A stretch of DNA of 64,000 nucleotides, taken from positions 1 through 64,000 of the forward strand of contig NZ_BMRN01000005.1 of assembly GCF_014648655.1 (NCBI RefSeq), in the 5' to 3' direction. The notes under the pieces are model-generated. The model ran no database searches. It worked only from the letters and a program-made list of their open reading frames with translations, and was not told where the DNA came from. The position numbers were made by a program, and so were the translations under genes. The DNA is from Streptomyces atratus (GTDB taxonomy: Bacteria; Actinomycetota; Actinomycetes; Streptomycetales; Streptomycetaceae). The number at the start of each line of letters is the position of its first letter. The first letter of the stretch is position 1. Below, in pieces: positions 18,421 to 29,327 of the stretch.

Positions 18421-19446
18421 TCAGGCCCCGTCCGGATCCGCCCGCTCCAGCGCCGGCCGCCGCGGCGCCGCCGACTCGGTCAGCAGATAGTCGGCCGCCG
18501 CCGTGTCCGTCACCAGGCTGGTGACGAGCCCGGACCGCAGCACCGCCCCGATCGCCGCGGCCTTCCGCTGGCCGCCCGCGATCGCCACCACCTCGGGGAT
18601 CCGGCGCAGCCGGTCGGCCTCGACCGTGATGCATCGCTCGCCCAGGTCCCGGCCGACCCGCCGCCCCTCCGTGTCGAAGAGGTGCGCGGACATCTCGGCG
18701 GCGACGCCGAGCGACGCGTAGTGCGCCCGCTCCTCGTCCGTGAGCATGTCGTGGACGGTGGAGATGCCCGGCTCCCAGGAGCCGATGGACACCGCGGCGA
18801 CCGTCACCTTGTCGAAGTACTCGAAGGCGCGCGCGATACCGGTCTGGTGGCGCAGCGCGGCAGCCGTGGCCGGGTCGGGCAGCAGCATCGGCGCGTAGAT
18901 CGGGTGGGCCTCACCGCCGGCCACCTGGGCGGCCCGCCGGACCGCCTCGACCGAGCCGCGCTCGGCCGTCCCCGCGTCGTACACCCCGGTGAGCTGCACG
19001 ACCGTGCACGGCGGCAGCCGGTCGAGCGCCGCCGCCATGTGGATGGTGGACCGGCCCCAGGCGAGGCCGAGCACATCGCCCTCGTTCACCAGCTCTCCGA
19101 GGAGATCCGCCGCGACCTCACCCAGGTTCTCCGGGTCCGGTGCGTCGTCCTGCTCCTCCGCGGGGGATTCGACGACGACCGCGTGACGCAGCCCGTAGCG
19201 GGCCCTGAGCGCGTCGGAGCGCTCGGCGTCCAGTTCGGCGGGCACGCGGATCTCGATCCGTACGAGGTCGCGCTCAAGAGCCGTCTCCAGGACCCGGGCC
19301 ACCTTGAAGCGGCTGACGCCGAACTCCTCGGCGATCTGGATCTTCGACTTTCCTTCGAGGTAGAAGCGGCGGGCCATGGCCGCCGCCTGCACCAGCTCCG
19401 CGGGCCCCATCCGCAGGGCGGACCGTCCCGCCGACATTGCAGACAC
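18421..19446 (-). CDS. SorC/DeoR-type sugar-binding transcriptional regulator
   Basis: A 341-residue regulator. An N-terminal helix-turn-helix is seen at KSKIQIAEEFGVSRFKVARV. A large C-terminal sugar-phosphate-binding domain follows (LGLAWGRSTIHMAAAL, VVQLTGVYDAG, VAIAGGQRKAAAIGAVLRSG). I chose the GTG with GAGGAG 6 bp upstream. A GTG 24 bp earlier is possible and would give 349 residues. SorC regulators respond to phosphorylated sugars. It lies 155 bp downstream of the ribulose-phosphate epimerase gene on the same strand, so pentose-phosphate metabolites are reasonable effectors, but this is inference. Confidence 0.88.
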   Translation of the reverse strand: MSAMSAGRSALRMGPAELVQAAAMARRFYLEGKSKIQIAEEFGVSRFKVARVLETALERDLVRIEIRVPAELDAERSDALRARYGLRHAVVVESPAEEQDDAPDPENLGEVAADLLGELVNEGDVLGLAWGRSTIHMAAALDRLPPCTVVQLTGVYDAGTAERGSVEAVRRAAQVAGGEAHPIYAPMLLPDPATAAALRHQTGIARAFEYFDKVTVAAVSIGSWEPGISTVHDMLTDEERAHYASLGVAAEMSAHLFDTEGRRVGRDLGERCITVEADRLRRIPEVVAIAGGQRKAAAIGAVLRSGLVTSLVTDTAAADYLLTESAAPRRPALERADPDGA

Positions 19447-19601
19447 CGCGATCTCCTCACTGCTGTTCACACTCTCGATACGCCGTTCATCCTGTCAGAT
19501 CCGGCGATCCTTGATCGGTCCCGTCGGACCGCGTTCATCTGCCCTTGGCCGGGCCGACCTGCAATCGGGGGCCGGAGCGGGTTCCGGCGCCCGTTCCGGC
19601 A

Positions 19602-20285
19602 TCAGTGGCGGCACGCCCAGGCCGCCGAGGCGGTGGCCGCCTCCGCCTTGGCGCGCAGGGCGCGCACCGCTTCGGCCGGGTCCTCGGCCCCGTACACCGC
19701 CGAACCCGCGACAAAAACATCCGCACCGGCCTCGGCGCAGCGCTCGATGGTGGACTCGGAGACGCCGCCGTCGATCTGGAGCCACAGTTCGAGGCCGTGC
19801 TTGGAGATCAGCTCACGGGTGCGGCGGATCTTCGGCAGCATGATGTCCAGGAAAGCCTGGCCGCCGAAGCCCGGCTCCACCGTCATGATCAGCAGCATGT
19901 CGAGTTCGGGGAGCAGGTCCTCGTACGGCTCGATGGGCGTCGCGGGCTTGAGCGCCATGGAGGCGCGGGCACCCTTGGCCCGGATCTCCCGCGCCAGCCG
20001 TACGGGGGCTGCCGCGGCCTCCACGTGGAAGGTGACGGAACCGGCGCCCGCCTCGACGTACTGCGGCGCCCAGCGGTCCGGGTCCTCGATCATCAGATGG
20101 CAGTCCAGCGGAGTGTCCGTGGCCCGGCTGAGCGATTCCACGATCGGCACGCCGAGGGTCAGATTGGGCACAAAGTGGTTGTCCATCACATCGACGTGGA
20201 GCCAGTCGGCACCTTCGACCGCCTTCGCCTCCTCGGCGAGACGGGCGAAGTCGGCGGACAGGATGCTGGGGTTGATCTGGGCCAT
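19602..20285 (-). CDS. rpe: Ribulose-phosphate 3-epimerase
   Basis: A 227-residue TIM-barrel enzyme that interconverts D-ribulose 5-phosphate and D-xylulose 5-phosphate in the pentose phosphate pathway. Family motifs are present: [12 protein letters not shown] at the start, [16 protein letters not shown] with metal-binding His and Asp, [22 protein letters not shown], and the C-terminal QIDGGVS phosphate loop. The ATG was chosen at the start of homology; the Shine-Dalgarno is weak. The C terminus keeps the SAVYGAEDP phosphate-binding region. Confidence 0.95.
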   Translation of the reverse strand: MAQINPSILSADFARLAEEAKAVEGADWLHVDVMDNHFVPNLTLGVPIVESLSRATDTPLDCHLMIEDPDRWAPQYVEAGAGSVTFHVEAAAAPVRLAREIRAKGARASMALKPATPIEPYEDLLPELDMLLIMTVEPGFGGQAFLDIMLPKIRRTRELISKHGLELWLQIDGGVSESTIERCAEAGADVFVAGSAVYGAEDPAEAVRALRAKAEAATASAAWACRH

Positions 20286-20601
20286 GTGCCAAGCCTGCCA
20301 TGTTCCGCGCCACTTCCCCGCCCTGGTGCGGGCCAAAGCCTCACGGGATCATTACAGTTCGCGGAATCCAGGCCTCCCGGCCGTGCGATACGGGCGTTTC
20401 AGCCCGCGTCGGGCCCTTCGGGGGCAGTACGGGGCCCGGAGGCGGTGGGCCTGCTTCCGGGAGGCGGAGCGCCTTCTGCCGACGGGCCGGGACACCGAAT
20501 CCGGCGGGCGGCCGGTCCCGGCGGCGGCCAGTACCCGTGCCCGGTCGCACATGCCGCCGGACCCCGACCGCCTGCCGGCCTCGCGCGGCCCCCGGGCTGC
20601 C
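20286..20601. other. 316-bp intergenic stretch with no gene seen
   Basis: It lies between the rpe start and the rsmB stop and must hold the rpe promoter and the end of the rsmB transcript. It is very GC-rich with several short inverted repeats but no convincing hairpin-plus-T-run. Open frames crossing it have no recognisable protein pattern. Confidence 0.6.
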
Positions 20602-22035
20602 TCAGGCGGTCCGGCGCAGCAGTGCCAGATACATCGCGTCGGTGCCGTGCAGATGCGGCCACAACTGGACGTCGGGACCGTCACCCAGCGCGGGCACTCC
20701 CGGCATCAGCGGGCGGGCATCGACCCACTCCGCATCGACCGGCCGGCCGCCACGCCCCTTGAGCACGTCCTCGACGACGACCCGGGTCTCCGCGAGATGC
20801 GGTGAGCAGGTCGCGTAACCGACGATGCCGCCCACCCGTACCGCCTTGAATGCCTCACGCAGCAGACCGCGTTGCAGCGGAGCGAAACTCTCCAGGTCCT
20901 CCGGGCGGCGCCTCCAGCGCGCCTCCGGGCGGCGGCGCAGCGCGCCGAGGCCCGAGCACGGGACGTCCATCAGGATCCGGTCGAAGGTGCCGGGCTGCCA
21001 CGGCGGGCGGGTTCCGTCGGCGGTGATCACCTGGTACGGGCCGGGGTTGCCGGCCAGCGCGCGCGCTACGAGGCGGGCCCGGTGCGGCTGCTTCTCGGCG
21101 GCGAGCAGGGCGGCACCGCGTCCGGCGGCGAGTGCGCCGAGCAGGGCGGCCTTGCCGCCGGGCCCCGCACAGCCGTCGAGCCACCGGGTGTCACTGCCCT
21201 CCAGCGGTGCGTTGGCGAGGGCGGCGGCCACCAGCTGGCTGCCCTCGTCCTGGACCCCGGCCCGGCCCTCCTGCACGGCGGTCAGCGCGCCGGGCTCGCC
21301 GCCCTCCGCCATCCGTACGGCATAGGGCGACCAGCGGCCCGGCAGGCCGTTCTCGTCACCGAGGGCGGTGAGCAGTTCGTCGGTGGTGGAGCGGCCGGGG
21401 CGGGCGACCAGGGTGACCTCGGGCCGTTCGTTGTCCGCTTCGAGGAGGTCCTCGATCCCGGCACGGCCGCCGCCCAGTGCGTCCCAGAGCGCGGACACGA
21501 CCCAACGCGGATGCGAGTGCACGACCGCGAGGTGGTCCTCGGCGTCCTCGTCGTACGACGGGGCGACACGCGCCACCCAGCCGTCGAGGTCGTCCGCGGA
21601 GACCTTCCGGAGCACGGCGTTGACGAACTTGGCCCGCCCTTCGCCGAGCACCACGCGGGCCAGCTCCACACTGGCGGAGACCGCCGCGTGGGTGGGGATA
21701 CGGGTGCCGAGCAGCTGGTGCACGCCCATGTTGAGCACATCGAGGACCGGCGGGTCGACCTCGCGCAGCGGCCGGTCGATGCAGGCCGCGACGATCGCGT
21801 CGTACGTCCCCTGGCGGCGCAGCGTCCCGTAGACCAGTTCGGTCGCCAGTGCCGCGTCCCTGTTGTCGAAGTCTCCCTTGGCGCGGGCCTTCTTCAGCAG
21901 CGGAGGAAGGACGAGGTTGGCGTACGCATCGCGTTCGTCGACGGCCCTGAGCGCTTCGAAGGCGAGGAACCGGACGGGGTCCTTCTTGGGGCGGCGATGC
22001 GGCTTGGCAGGACGGCGACGCTGCTGGTCGTTCAC
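20602..22035 (-). CDS. rsmB: 16S rRNA (cytosine-5)-methyltransferase RsmB
   Basis: A 477-residue enzyme with a NusB-like RNA-binding N-terminal domain (about residues 25–165) and a C-terminal SAM-dependent methyltransferase. The SAM motif is DGCAGPGGKAALLGAL. The two reactive cysteines of m5C methyltransferases are seen in DVPCSGLGALRRRPEARW and YATCSPHLAET. It is expected to methylate C967 (E. coli numbering) of 16S rRNA. It starts at GTG with GGAG upstream, 73 bp after fmt in the same direction. The fmt–rsmB pairing is conserved across bacteria. Confidence 0.94.
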   Translation of the reverse strand: MNDQQRRRPAKPHRRPKKDPVRFLAFEALRAVDERDAYANLVLPPLLKKARAKGDFDNRDAALATELVYGTLRRQGTYDAIVAACIDRPLREVDPPVLDVLNMGVHQLLGTRIPTHAAVSASVELARVVLGEGRAKFVNAVLRKVSADDLDGWVARVAPSYDEDAEDHLAVVHSHPRWVVSALWDALGGGRAGIEDLLEADNERPEVTLVARPGRSTTDELLTALGDENGLPGRWSPYAVRMAEGGEPGALTAVQEGRAGVQDEGSQLVAAALANAPLEGSDTRWLDGCAGPGGKAALLGALAAGRGAALLAAEKQPHRARLVARALAGNPGPYQVITADGTRPPWQPGTFDRILMDVPCSGLGALRRRPEARWRRRPEDLESFAPLQRGLLREAFKAVRVGGIVGYATCSPHLAETRVVVEDVLKGRGGRPVDAEWVDARPLMPGVPALGDGPDVQLWPHLHGTDAMYLALLRRTA

Positions 22036-22108
22036 GTGAAAGGTGCTCCGCTGATGGTGAGAGGGCGAACCCTCCCAGCGTACGTCGCCGCCCCGGCCCG
22101 GGATTCCG

Positions 22109-23041
22109 CTAGATCCCCAGCAGCTCGCCGTGGACGATCCGCACCCCGCGGGCCCAGTCCGCGGCCCGCATCGGCTTCTTGCCCTGCGGCTGGACCCAGA
22201 GCAGCTCGACGGCATGCGATCCGGTGCCCACGTACACATTGTTCTTGGCCGCCGACAGCTCGCCGGGCGCCAGATCGGCACGGTCCAGCACGGGCACCGC
22301 CTGGATCACCTTCAGCCGCTCCCCGCGAAACAGCGTCCACGCCCCGGGAGCGGGAGTGCAGCCGCGCACCACCCGGTCGACCCGCAGGGCGGGGGCGGAC
22401 CACTGCACCTGGGCGTCCTCGACGGTGATCTTCGGTGCGAGGGTGACGCCCTCGGCGGGCTGCGGTACGGCGTGCAGCGTGCCGTCCTCGATGCCGTCCA
22501 TGGTCGCGACGAGCAGCCCCGCACCCGCGAACGCCAGCCGGGTGAGCAGGTCACCGCTGGTGTCGGTGGGCCGTACCTCTTCGGTGAGGACGCCGTACAC
22601 CGGGCCGGAGTCGAGCCCCTCCTCGATCAGGAAGGTCGATGCACCGGTCACCTCGTCCCCGGTCATGATCGCGTGCTGTACGGGGGCCGCGCCGCGCCAG
22701 GCGGGCAGCAGCGAGAAGTGGAGGTTGACCCAGCCGCGGGCGGGCACGTCGAGCGTGGTCTTGGGCAGCAGCGCTCCGTAGGCGACGACCGGACAGCAAT
22801 CCGGGCCGATCTCCCGCAGCCGCGCCAGGAAGTCCTCGTCGCGCGGCCGGGCGGGCTTGAGCACCTCGATCCCGGCCTCCTCGGCGCGCTCGGCGACGGG
22901 GCTGGCGACCAGGCGGCGGCCTCGCCCGGCGGGAGCGTCGGGCCGGGTGACGACGGCGGCCACCTCGTGCCGGTCGGAGGCGATCAGGGCGTCCAGGGCG
23001 GGTACGGCTACCTCGGGGGTGCCTGCGAAGACGAGCTTCAT
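22109..23041 (-). CDS. fmt: Methionyl-tRNA formyltransferase
   Basis: A 310-residue enzyme that formylates initiator Met-tRNA using 10-formyl-tetrahydrofolate. The N-terminal [19 protein letters not shown] and the catalytic [16 protein letters not shown] motif (Asn and His) with Asp in [11 protein letters not shown] are all intact. A C-terminal OB-like tRNA-binding domain follows. It is upstream of rsmB in the same orientation and divergent from the small HTH gene. Confidence 0.96.
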   Translation of the reverse strand: MKLVFAGTPEVAVPALDALIASDRHEVAAVVTRPDAPAGRGRRLVASPVAERAEEAGIEVLKPARPRDEDFLARLREIGPDCCPVVAYGALLPKTTLDVPARGWVNLHFSLLPAWRGAAPVQHAIMTGDEVTGASTFLIEEGLDSGPVYGVLTEEVRPTDTSGDLLTRLAFAGAGLLVATMDGIEDGTLHAVPQPAEGVTLAPKITVEDAQVQWSAPALRVDRVVRGCTPAPGAWTLFRGERLKVIQAVPVLDRADLAPGELSAAKNNVYVGTGSHAVELLWVQPQGKKPMRAADWARGVRIVHGELLGI

Positions 23042-23209
23042 GGGTGGCTGACTGCCTCTCGGGCCGAAACGTACGGTGACGAGCAACGCACAAGTCTATG
23101 GGCCGGGCGGCCGGGGGGCGTACGCAGGACTGCGCGCCCCTTGGTTATGCACACGCGCCCCTGCACCGTGACCAGATCCCCGGCTGACGCGTTGGTCAAG
23201 AGAGATTGA

Positions 23210-23821
<612 letters not shown>

Positions 23822-23833
23822 CCGTCCCACCCC

Positions 23834-23866
23834 CTGCCCCGCCGCGCCCGATGCACGGCGGGGCAG
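23834..23866. terminator. Bidirectional hairpin between HTH gene and priA
   Basis: A perfect 11-bp stem CTGCCCCGCCG with its complement around an 11-base loop, in the 80-bp gap between two convergent genes. Confidence 0.75.
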
Positions 23867-23901
23867 CCGCATCTCCTCGTCCGGCCTCACCCACCGAGCC
23901 G

Positions 23902-26046
23902 TCACCCGATGTCCGGCGGATCCACCCTGATCCTGACCTGCGCACCGCCTCCGCGGGACATCCGCGCCGCCTGCGCCGCCTTCAGCGCGGCCGCAAGCGC
24001 CGCGCCGTTCCCCGGCGGCACCCTGAGCAGCGCCCGCTCCCAGGACTCCCCCGGCGGTGCGTCCCAGGGCCTGCGGGGCCTGCCCGGCTCGGCACCCGGC
24101 ACCGGGACCGGGCCGAGCACCTCGGCCTCCGGCGGCAGTTCGGCGACCGTGAGGAACGCGGCGAGCGCCTCCGGCGAGCCGGTCACCGAGGCCATCCGGG
24201 ACACCGGAGGGAAGCCGAGCTCGGCCCGTTCCGCCAGCTCACGGCGGGCGTGTCCGACCGGGTCCCAGCGCACCAGGGCCTGCACGGGCCGCAGCGTCGG
24301 CTCGGCGACGATCACCACCGTGCCACCCTCCGGCTGCCCCCTCACCAGCGAGGCCGCGGCCGTCCAGCGGCGCAGCGCCTCCTCGCCCGCCCGCAGGTCG
24401 GGGCGCCCGACCATCGCCCAGCCGTCCAGCAGCAGCGCCGCCGCGTAGCCGCCCTCGGCAACGGGTTCGGCGCCGGGGGTGCTGACCACCAGTGCCGGCG
24501 CGTCCGGCACCGAGTCGAGGATGTGGTCGCGGCCCGACGTCCGTACCGGAACCGCGGGAAACGCCCGGCCGAGCTCCTCGGCGGTGCGGCGGGCGCCGAC
24601 GATCTGGGCCCGCAGCCGATTGGAGCCACAGGCGACGCAGTGCCAGGAGGTCTCGGCCCGCCCGCACCAGGCGCAGTCGAGATCCCGCTGGTCCGGTGCC
24701 TGAAGCGGCCCCGCACAGTGCCGGCACCGGGCGGGTTCACGGCAGCGCTCGCAAGCCAGCCGCGGTGCGTACCCGCGGCGCGGCACCTGAACCAGGACGG
24801 GGCCGCTGCGCAGCCCGTCCCGTACTGTCTGCCAGGCCAGGCTGGGCAGCCGGGCCGCCCTCGCGGCCCCGTCCCGCGCCAGCTCTCCGTCGCCGACCGT
24901 ACGCACCAGGGGCGCCGCGATGCGGAGCTGCTCCCGGTCCGCGCGCAGCGGCAGCGCCCAGCCGCTCTCCACCAGCTGGGCGGCCTCCACGGTGCAGTTC
25001 GTACCACCGAGCAGGAATGCGCACCGGCCGTGCGCGGCCCGCAGTTCGAGCACCTCGCGGACATGCGGGAAGGGGGCATTGTCGTCGCTGTGGCTGGAGT
25101 CCCCGTCGTCCCAGACGGCGACCAGGCCCAGATCGGCGACGGGTGCGAACATCGCGGCCCTCGTCCCGACGACCGCCCGCACCGAGCCGCGCCGAACGGC
25201 GAGCCACTCCCGGTACCGCTTCTCCGGTCCGGAGTCGGCGGTCAGCAGCGCGTGGCGGCCCTCGCCGAGCAGCTCGGTGAGCGCGGCATCCACCCGCCCC
25301 GCGGTCCGGCCGTCCGGCACGACGACCAGCGCGCCGCGCCCGGAGGCGAGCGTCGCGGCCATGGCCCTGGCGATCTCCTGGGGCCAGTGCGGTCCGGGCA
25401 GCGCGGTCCATACGGCCCGGGGCGCTCCGCCCTCGGCCAGCGCCCGCAGGAACGCGGGCCCCTGGGCATATCGCTCCCAGCTCCCTGCCGACGGCGCGGG
25501 CGGCGGTGGCAGGGGCTCGGGCGAGGGCTTGGACTCGGCCCGTCCGTTCCTGGGCGGCACGGCGAGCTGCAGCACGTCGGCGAGGCTGCCCGCGTAACGG
25601 TCGGCGACAGCCCGCGAGAGGGCCAGCAGCTCCGGTCCCAGCACCGGTTCGGGCGATACGACATAGGCGAGCGCGGCCAGGGCTCCTGTGTAGTCCGATT
25701 CGGCGAGCCGCTCGATGAGGAACCCGTCGATCAGGCCGCCCCCTTCACGTCGCCCGCCGCGGACATTGCGCCCCCCGGCCCCGAATCGCACCCGTACCCG
25801 CACTCCGGGCTGTGCGTCGGCGTCCAGCTCCTCGGGCACGGCGTAGTCGAAGTACTGGTCGAGATGGAGCACGCCCTTGTTGACCAGCACTCGGGCGACG
25901 GGCAGCTCCTTGGCGAGCGCGGCGCCGCGCCAGGTCCGCGGCTTGGCCCGCGGCACGTTGGCCTTCCGCACCGTCTCCCGAATGAGCGCAAGCTGCTCCG
26001 GGGCCCCGCCCGCGGGGTCCTCGGATCGCTCGTTGTCGCTGCTCAC
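23902..26046 (-). CDS. priA: Primosomal protein N' (PriA), ATPase-degenerate actinobacterial form
   Basis: A 714-residue PriA homologue for replication restart. The N-terminal DNA-binding domain (VLVNKGVLHLDQYFDYAVPEE) and the zinc-binding cysteines (LACERCREPARCRHCAG and DCAWCGRAETSWHCVACG) are intact. The helicase motifs are not. The Walker A position reads GPHWPQEIARAM with no GxGKT, and the DEAH position reads VWDDGDSS. Helicase-deficient PriA is known from actinobacteria, so the protein probably works as a primosome assembly or structure-binding factor. The GTG start is preceded by AGGAA. It lies 126 bp downstream of metK. Confidence 0.9.
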   Translation of the reverse strand: MSSDNERSEDPAGGAPEQLALIRETVRKANVPRAKPRTWRGAALAKELPVARVLVNKGVLHLDQYFDYAVPEELDADAQPGVRVRVRFGAGGRNVRGGRREGGGLIDGFLIERLAESDYTGALAALAYVVSPEPVLGPELLALSRAVADRYAGSLADVLQLAVPPRNGRAESKPSPEPLPPPPAPSAGSWERYAQGPAFLRALAEGGAPRAVWTALPGPHWPQEIARAMAATLASGRGALVVVPDGRTAGRVDAALTELLGEGRHALLTADSGPEKRYREWLAVRRGSVRAVVGTRAAMFAPVADLGLVAVWDDGDSSHSDDNAPFPHVREVLELRAAHGRCAFLLGGTNCTVEAAQLVESGWALPLRADREQLRIAAPLVRTVGDGELARDGAARAARLPSLAWQTVRDGLRSGPVLVQVPRRGYAPRLACERCREPARCRHCAGPLQAPDQRDLDCAWCGRAETSWHCVACGSNRLRAQIVGARRTAEELGRAFPAVPVRTSGRDHILDSVPDAPALVVSTPGAEPVAEGGYAAALLLDGWAMVGRPDLRAGEEALRRWTAAASLVRGQPEGGTVVIVAEPTLRPVQALVRWDPVGHARRELAERAELGFPPVSRMASVTGSPEALAAFLTVAELPPEAEVLGPVPVPGAEPGRPRRPWDAPPGESWERALLRVPPGNGAALAAALKAAQAARMSRGGGAQVRIRVDPPDIG

Positions 26047-26111
26047 AGCCAAATTCCTACCAGACACCACTGACACCGGCCCCGACGGGAGCAGACCGGC
26101 GGCCGCACACA

Positions 26112-26149
26112 CCGGGGCCCGGACACCGCGTGCGGCGTCCGGGCCCCGG
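26112..26149 (-). terminator. Strong hairpin terminator downstream of metK
   Basis: A perfect 13-bp stem, CCGGGGCCCGGAC and its complement, with a 12-base loop, starting 24 bp after the metK stop. It separates metK from priA. Confidence 0.8.
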
Positions 26150-26172
26150 CGTACAGACTGCGGGCGGCAGGC

Positions 26173-27396
26173 TTACAGCCCGGCCGCCGTGCGCAGCGCG
26201 TCCACGCGGTCCGTGCGCTCCCAGGTGAAGTCGGGAAGCTCACGGCCGAAGTGGCCGTACGCCGCGGTCTGGGCGTAGATCGGACGGAGCAGATCGAGGT
26301 CGCGGATGATCGCGGCCGGGCGGAGGTCGAAGACCTCGCCGATGGCGTGCTCGATCTTCTCGGTCTCGACCGCGGCGGTGCCGAACGTCTCGACGAACAG
26401 ACCGACGGGCTCGGCCTTGCCGATCGCGTAGGCGACCTGCACCTCGCAACGGGCGGCAAGGCCCGCGGCGACGACGTTCTTGGCGACCCAGCGCATGGCA
26501 TACGCGGCCGAGCGGTCGACCTTCGACGGGTCCTTGCCCGAGAAGGCGCCACCGCCGTGACGGGCCATGCCGCCGTAGGTGTCGATGATGATCTTGCGAC
26601 CGGTCAGGCCGGCGTCGCCCATCGGGCCGCCGATCTCGAAGCGCCCGGTCGGGTTGACCAGCAGCCGGTAGCCGTCGGTGTCCAGCTTGATGCCGTCCTC
26701 GATCAGCTGCGCGAGCACGTGCTCGACGACGAACTCGCGGATGTCGGGCGCGAGCAGCGAGTCGAGGTCGATGTCGCTGGCGTGCTGCGAGGAGACGACG
26801 ACCGTGTCGAGACGGACGGCCTTGTCGCCGTCGTACTCGATGGTGACCTGGGTCTTGCCGTCCGGGCGCAGGTACGGGATGGTCCCGTTCTTGCGGACCT
26901 CGGAGAGCCGACGCGAGAGCCGGTGCGCGAGGTAGATCGGGAGCGGCATGAGTTCGGGTGTCTCGTCGCAGGCGTACCCGAACATCAGGCCCTGGTCGCC
27001 GGCACCCTGCTTGTCGAGGTCGTCCCCTTCTTCACCTGCGGCGGAACCCTCGACCCGCTTCTCGTACGCGGTGTCGACGCCCTGCGCGATGTCGGGCGAC
27101 TGTGCGCCGATGGACACCGAGACGCCACAGGAGGCGCCGTCGAAGCCCTTCTTGGAGGAGTCGTAGCCGATCTCGAGAATCTTGTTGCGCACGAGGGTCG
27201 GAATGTCGGCGTAGGCCTTGGTCGTGACCTCACCCGCGACATGCACCAGACCGGTGGTGATCAAGGTCTCGACGGCGACGCGGGACCGGGGGTCCTCACG
27301 GAGCAGCGCGTCGAGAATGGTGTCGCTGATCTGGTCAGCGATCTTGTCGGGGTGACCCTCGGTGACAGACTCCGAGGTGAAGAGACGGCGGGACAC
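26173..27396 (-). CDS. metK: S-adenosylmethionine synthetase
   Basis: A 407-residue enzyme making SAM from methionine and ATP. Signatures: [20 protein letters not shown] (ATP and Mg2+), [16 protein letters not shown], and the P-loop-like [19 protein letters not shown]. The GTG start has AGGGAG upstream. In Streptomyces, SAM level and metK dosage influence antibiotic production, which gives this gene regulatory interest. The 243 bp upstream of it contain no gene; I could not recognise a known SAM riboswitch there by eye. Confidence 0.97.
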   Translation of the reverse strand: MSRRLFTSESVTEGHPDKIADQISDTILDALLREDPRSRVAVETLITTGLVHVAGEVTTKAYADIPTLVRNKILEIGYDSSKKGFDGASCGVSVSIGAQSPDIAQGVDTAYEKRVEGSAAGEEGDDLDKQGAGDQGLMFGYACDETPELMPLPIYLAHRLSRRLSEVRKNGTIPYLRPDGKTQVTIEYDGDKAVRLDTVVVSSQHASDIDLDSLLAPDIREFVVEHVLAQLIEDGIKLDTDGYRLLVNPTGRFEIGGPMGDAGLTGRKIIIDTYGGMARHGGGAFSGKDPSKVDRSAAYAMRWVAKNVVAAGLAARCEVQVAYAIGKAEPVGLFVETFGTAAVETEKIEHAIGEVFDLRPAAIIRDLDLLRPIYAQTAAYGHFGRELPDFTWERTDRVDALRTAAGL

Positions 27397-27639
27397 ATCG
27401 CTCCCTGGGGTTGCAGCGGCTGCTGGCTGATCATTTGGCGGACGGCCGGGAGCTGCGCCCGGCACGGTCCTGGGGTGAGTTTATCCGTCGCTGTCGCTCG
27501 GCGGACAGCGTGTCTCGCCCTTTGGGAGTTCTGTGACCTGCGACACGGCCCGTCGCAGTACGAAAATCGCCTCCCGAAAAAGCCATTTGCGCCTATATTT
27601 CAGGGGTTTTGGCTTGCGTGACGGCGTGAAACGAGAATG

Positions 27640-28842
27640 TCATCCGAGCCGCGACGACACGAGATCCCAGACCGTGTCGGCGAGCGCCTCCTTGGGACCG
27701 AACGGCACCGGGGTCTCACCGCCGTCGGCTGCGAGGACCACCGCTTCGTTCTCCTCGGAGCCGAATGTCCTGCGCTCCCCCACCTCATTGACGACGAGGA
27801 GATCGCAGCCCTTGCGGCGGAGCTTCTCGCGGCCGTTGGCGAGGACGTCGTCGGTCTCGGCGGCGAAACCGACGACGATCTGGTCCGGCCGGGCGCGTTC
27901 ACCGGCGACCTCGGCGAGGATGTCGGGATTGCGGACGAGCTTGATGGGCGCGGGCTCCTGACCGTCCTTCTTCTTGATCTTCCCGGTCGCGTACTCGGCG
28001 GGTCGGAAGTCGGCGACCGCCGCCGCCATCACGACCACATCGGCGTCCGCGGCGGCCTTCAGCACGGCCTCGCGCAGCTGTATGGCGGTACCTGCGTGCA
28101 GGACGTCGGCGCCGGCCGGGTCCGGCAGACCGGTGTTGGCCTCGATGAGCGTGACCCGGGCGCCGCGGGCGACCGCGGTGCGGGCCAGCGCGAAACCCTG
28201 CTTGCCGGAGGAACGGTTGCCGAGGTAGCGCACCGGGTCGAGCGGCTCTCGTGTACCGCCTGCGCTGATCACGACGTGGCGGCCGGCCAGGTCGGCTTCG
28301 CCGGGCCCGCGGGCCAGCACCCGGCGGCAGACCTCGAAGATCTCCCCGGGGTCGGGCAGTCGGCCCTTGCCGGTGTCGACGCCGGTCAGCCGGCCGACGG
28401 CGGGCTCGATGACGACGGCGCCGCGGTGGCGCAGCGTCGCGACGTTCTCCTGGGTGGCGGGGTGCTCCCACATCTCGGTGTGCATGGCGGGCGCGAAGAC
28501 GACGGGACAGCGGGCCGTCAGGAGCGTGTTGGTGAGCAGGTCGTCGGCGAGACCGTGGGCGGCCTTGGCGAGCATGTCGGCGGTGGCCGGGGCGACGACG
28601 ACCAGGTCGGCGCCCTGCCCGATCCTGACGTGCGGCACCTCGTGGACGTCGTTCCAGACCTCCGTCGACACCGGGTGGCCCGAGAGCGCCGACCAGGTGG
28701 CCGCACCCACGAAGTGCAGCGCCGACTCGGTCGGGACGACCCTCACGTCATGACCGGATTCGGTCAACCGGCGCAGCAGCTCGCACGCCTTGTACGCGGC
28801 GATGCCTCCGCTGACCCCAAGAACGACCTTCGGCTTGTCCAC
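27640..28842 (-). CDS. coaBC: Bifunctional phosphopantothenoylcysteine decarboxylase/synthetase
   Basis: A 400-residue fusion for coenzyme A synthesis. The N-terminal flavoprotein CoaC half (GVSGGIAAYKACELLRR, HEVPHVRIGQ, VVVAPATADMLAKAAHG, PAMHTEMWEHP) decarboxylates phosphopantothenoylcysteine. The C-terminal CoaB half (ISAGGTREPLDPVRYLGNRS, MAAAVADFRP, KIKKKDG) couples phosphopantothenate to cysteine. The GTG start has GGGGAG upstream. It follows rpoZ on the same strand, separated by a strong hairpin. Confidence 0.96.
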   Translation of the reverse strand: MDKPKVVLGVSGGIAAYKACELLRRLTESGHDVRVVPTESALHFVGAATWSALSGHPVSTEVWNDVHEVPHVRIGQGADLVVVAPATADMLAKAAHGLADDLLTNTLLTARCPVVFAPAMHTEMWEHPATQENVATLRHRGAVVIEPAVGRLTGVDTGKGRLPDPGEIFEVCRRVLARGPGEADLAGRHVVISAGGTREPLDPVRYLGNRSSGKQGFALARTAVARGARVTLIEANTGLPDPAGADVLHAGTAIQLREAVLKAAADADVVVMAAAVADFRPAEYATGKIKKKDGQEPAPIKLVRNPDILAEVAGERARPDQIVVGFAAETDDVLANGREKLRRKGCDLLVVNEVGERRTFGSEENEAVVLAADGGETPVPFGPKEALADTVWDLVSSRLG

Positions 28843-28919
28843 TGCGTCTCCCCGCACTCGGATACGAACACCCCCATGCTGCCTCACCGCACCCGGTCCG
28901 ATGCTGTCGCCCCGGGCAT

Positions 28920-28957
28920 ACCACAGGCCCGGCAGCCGTGGCCGCCGGGCCTGTGGT
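28920..28957 (-). terminator. Hairpin terminator downstream of rpoZ
   Basis: A perfect 14-bp stem, ACCACAGGCCCGGC and its complement, with a 10-base loop, between rpoZ and coaBC. Confidence 0.8.
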
Positions 28958-28974
28958 GAAGGTGCAATTCCTGC

Positions 28975-29247
28975 TTACTGCGCGGGGCCCTCGATGGCCT
29001 CGGAGGTGAGCAGGCCCGCGTTGATCTCGCGGAGCGCGATCGAGAGCGGCTTCTCGTGCACGTGGGTGTCGACGAGCGGACCGACGTACTCCAGGAGACC
29101 CTCGCCGAGCTGCGAGTAGTACGCGTTGATCTGGCGCGCGCGCTTGGCGGCGTAGATCACGAGGCTGTACTTCGAGTCGGTGGCCTCAAGGAGCTCATCA
29201 ATCGGCGGGTTGATGATGCCCTCGGGCGTGGTGATGGAAGAGGACAC
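28975..29247 (-). CDS. rpoZ: RNA polymerase omega subunit
   Basis: A 90-residue omega subunit, which helps fold and assemble RNA polymerase by clamping beta-prime. The family motif is clear in [20 protein letters not shown], and the actinobacterial N terminus reads [19 protein letters not shown]. The GTG start has AAGG upstream. It lies 80 bp downstream of gmk in the usual gmk–rpoZ order. In Streptomyces, loss of rpoZ impairs morphological differentiation and antibiotic production. Confidence 0.96.
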   Translation of the reverse strand: MSSSITTPEGIINPPIDELLEATDSKYSLVIYAAKRARQINAYYSQLGEGLLEYVGPLVDTHVHEKPLSIALREINAGLLTSEAIEGPAQ

Positions 29248-29327
29248 TCTCTGCCTTCCGAAGGGGGTAAAGATCAAAGAAATCTTTGACAGTGCGGAGT
29301 TCCGTACTGCCGCGCGTGTCGACTGCG

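Noticed and set aside
27397..27639. Possible SAM riboswitch before metK
   Set aside because: No conserved SAM-I, SAM-II or SAM-IV core could be recognised by eye; only ordinary GC-rich hairpins are seen.
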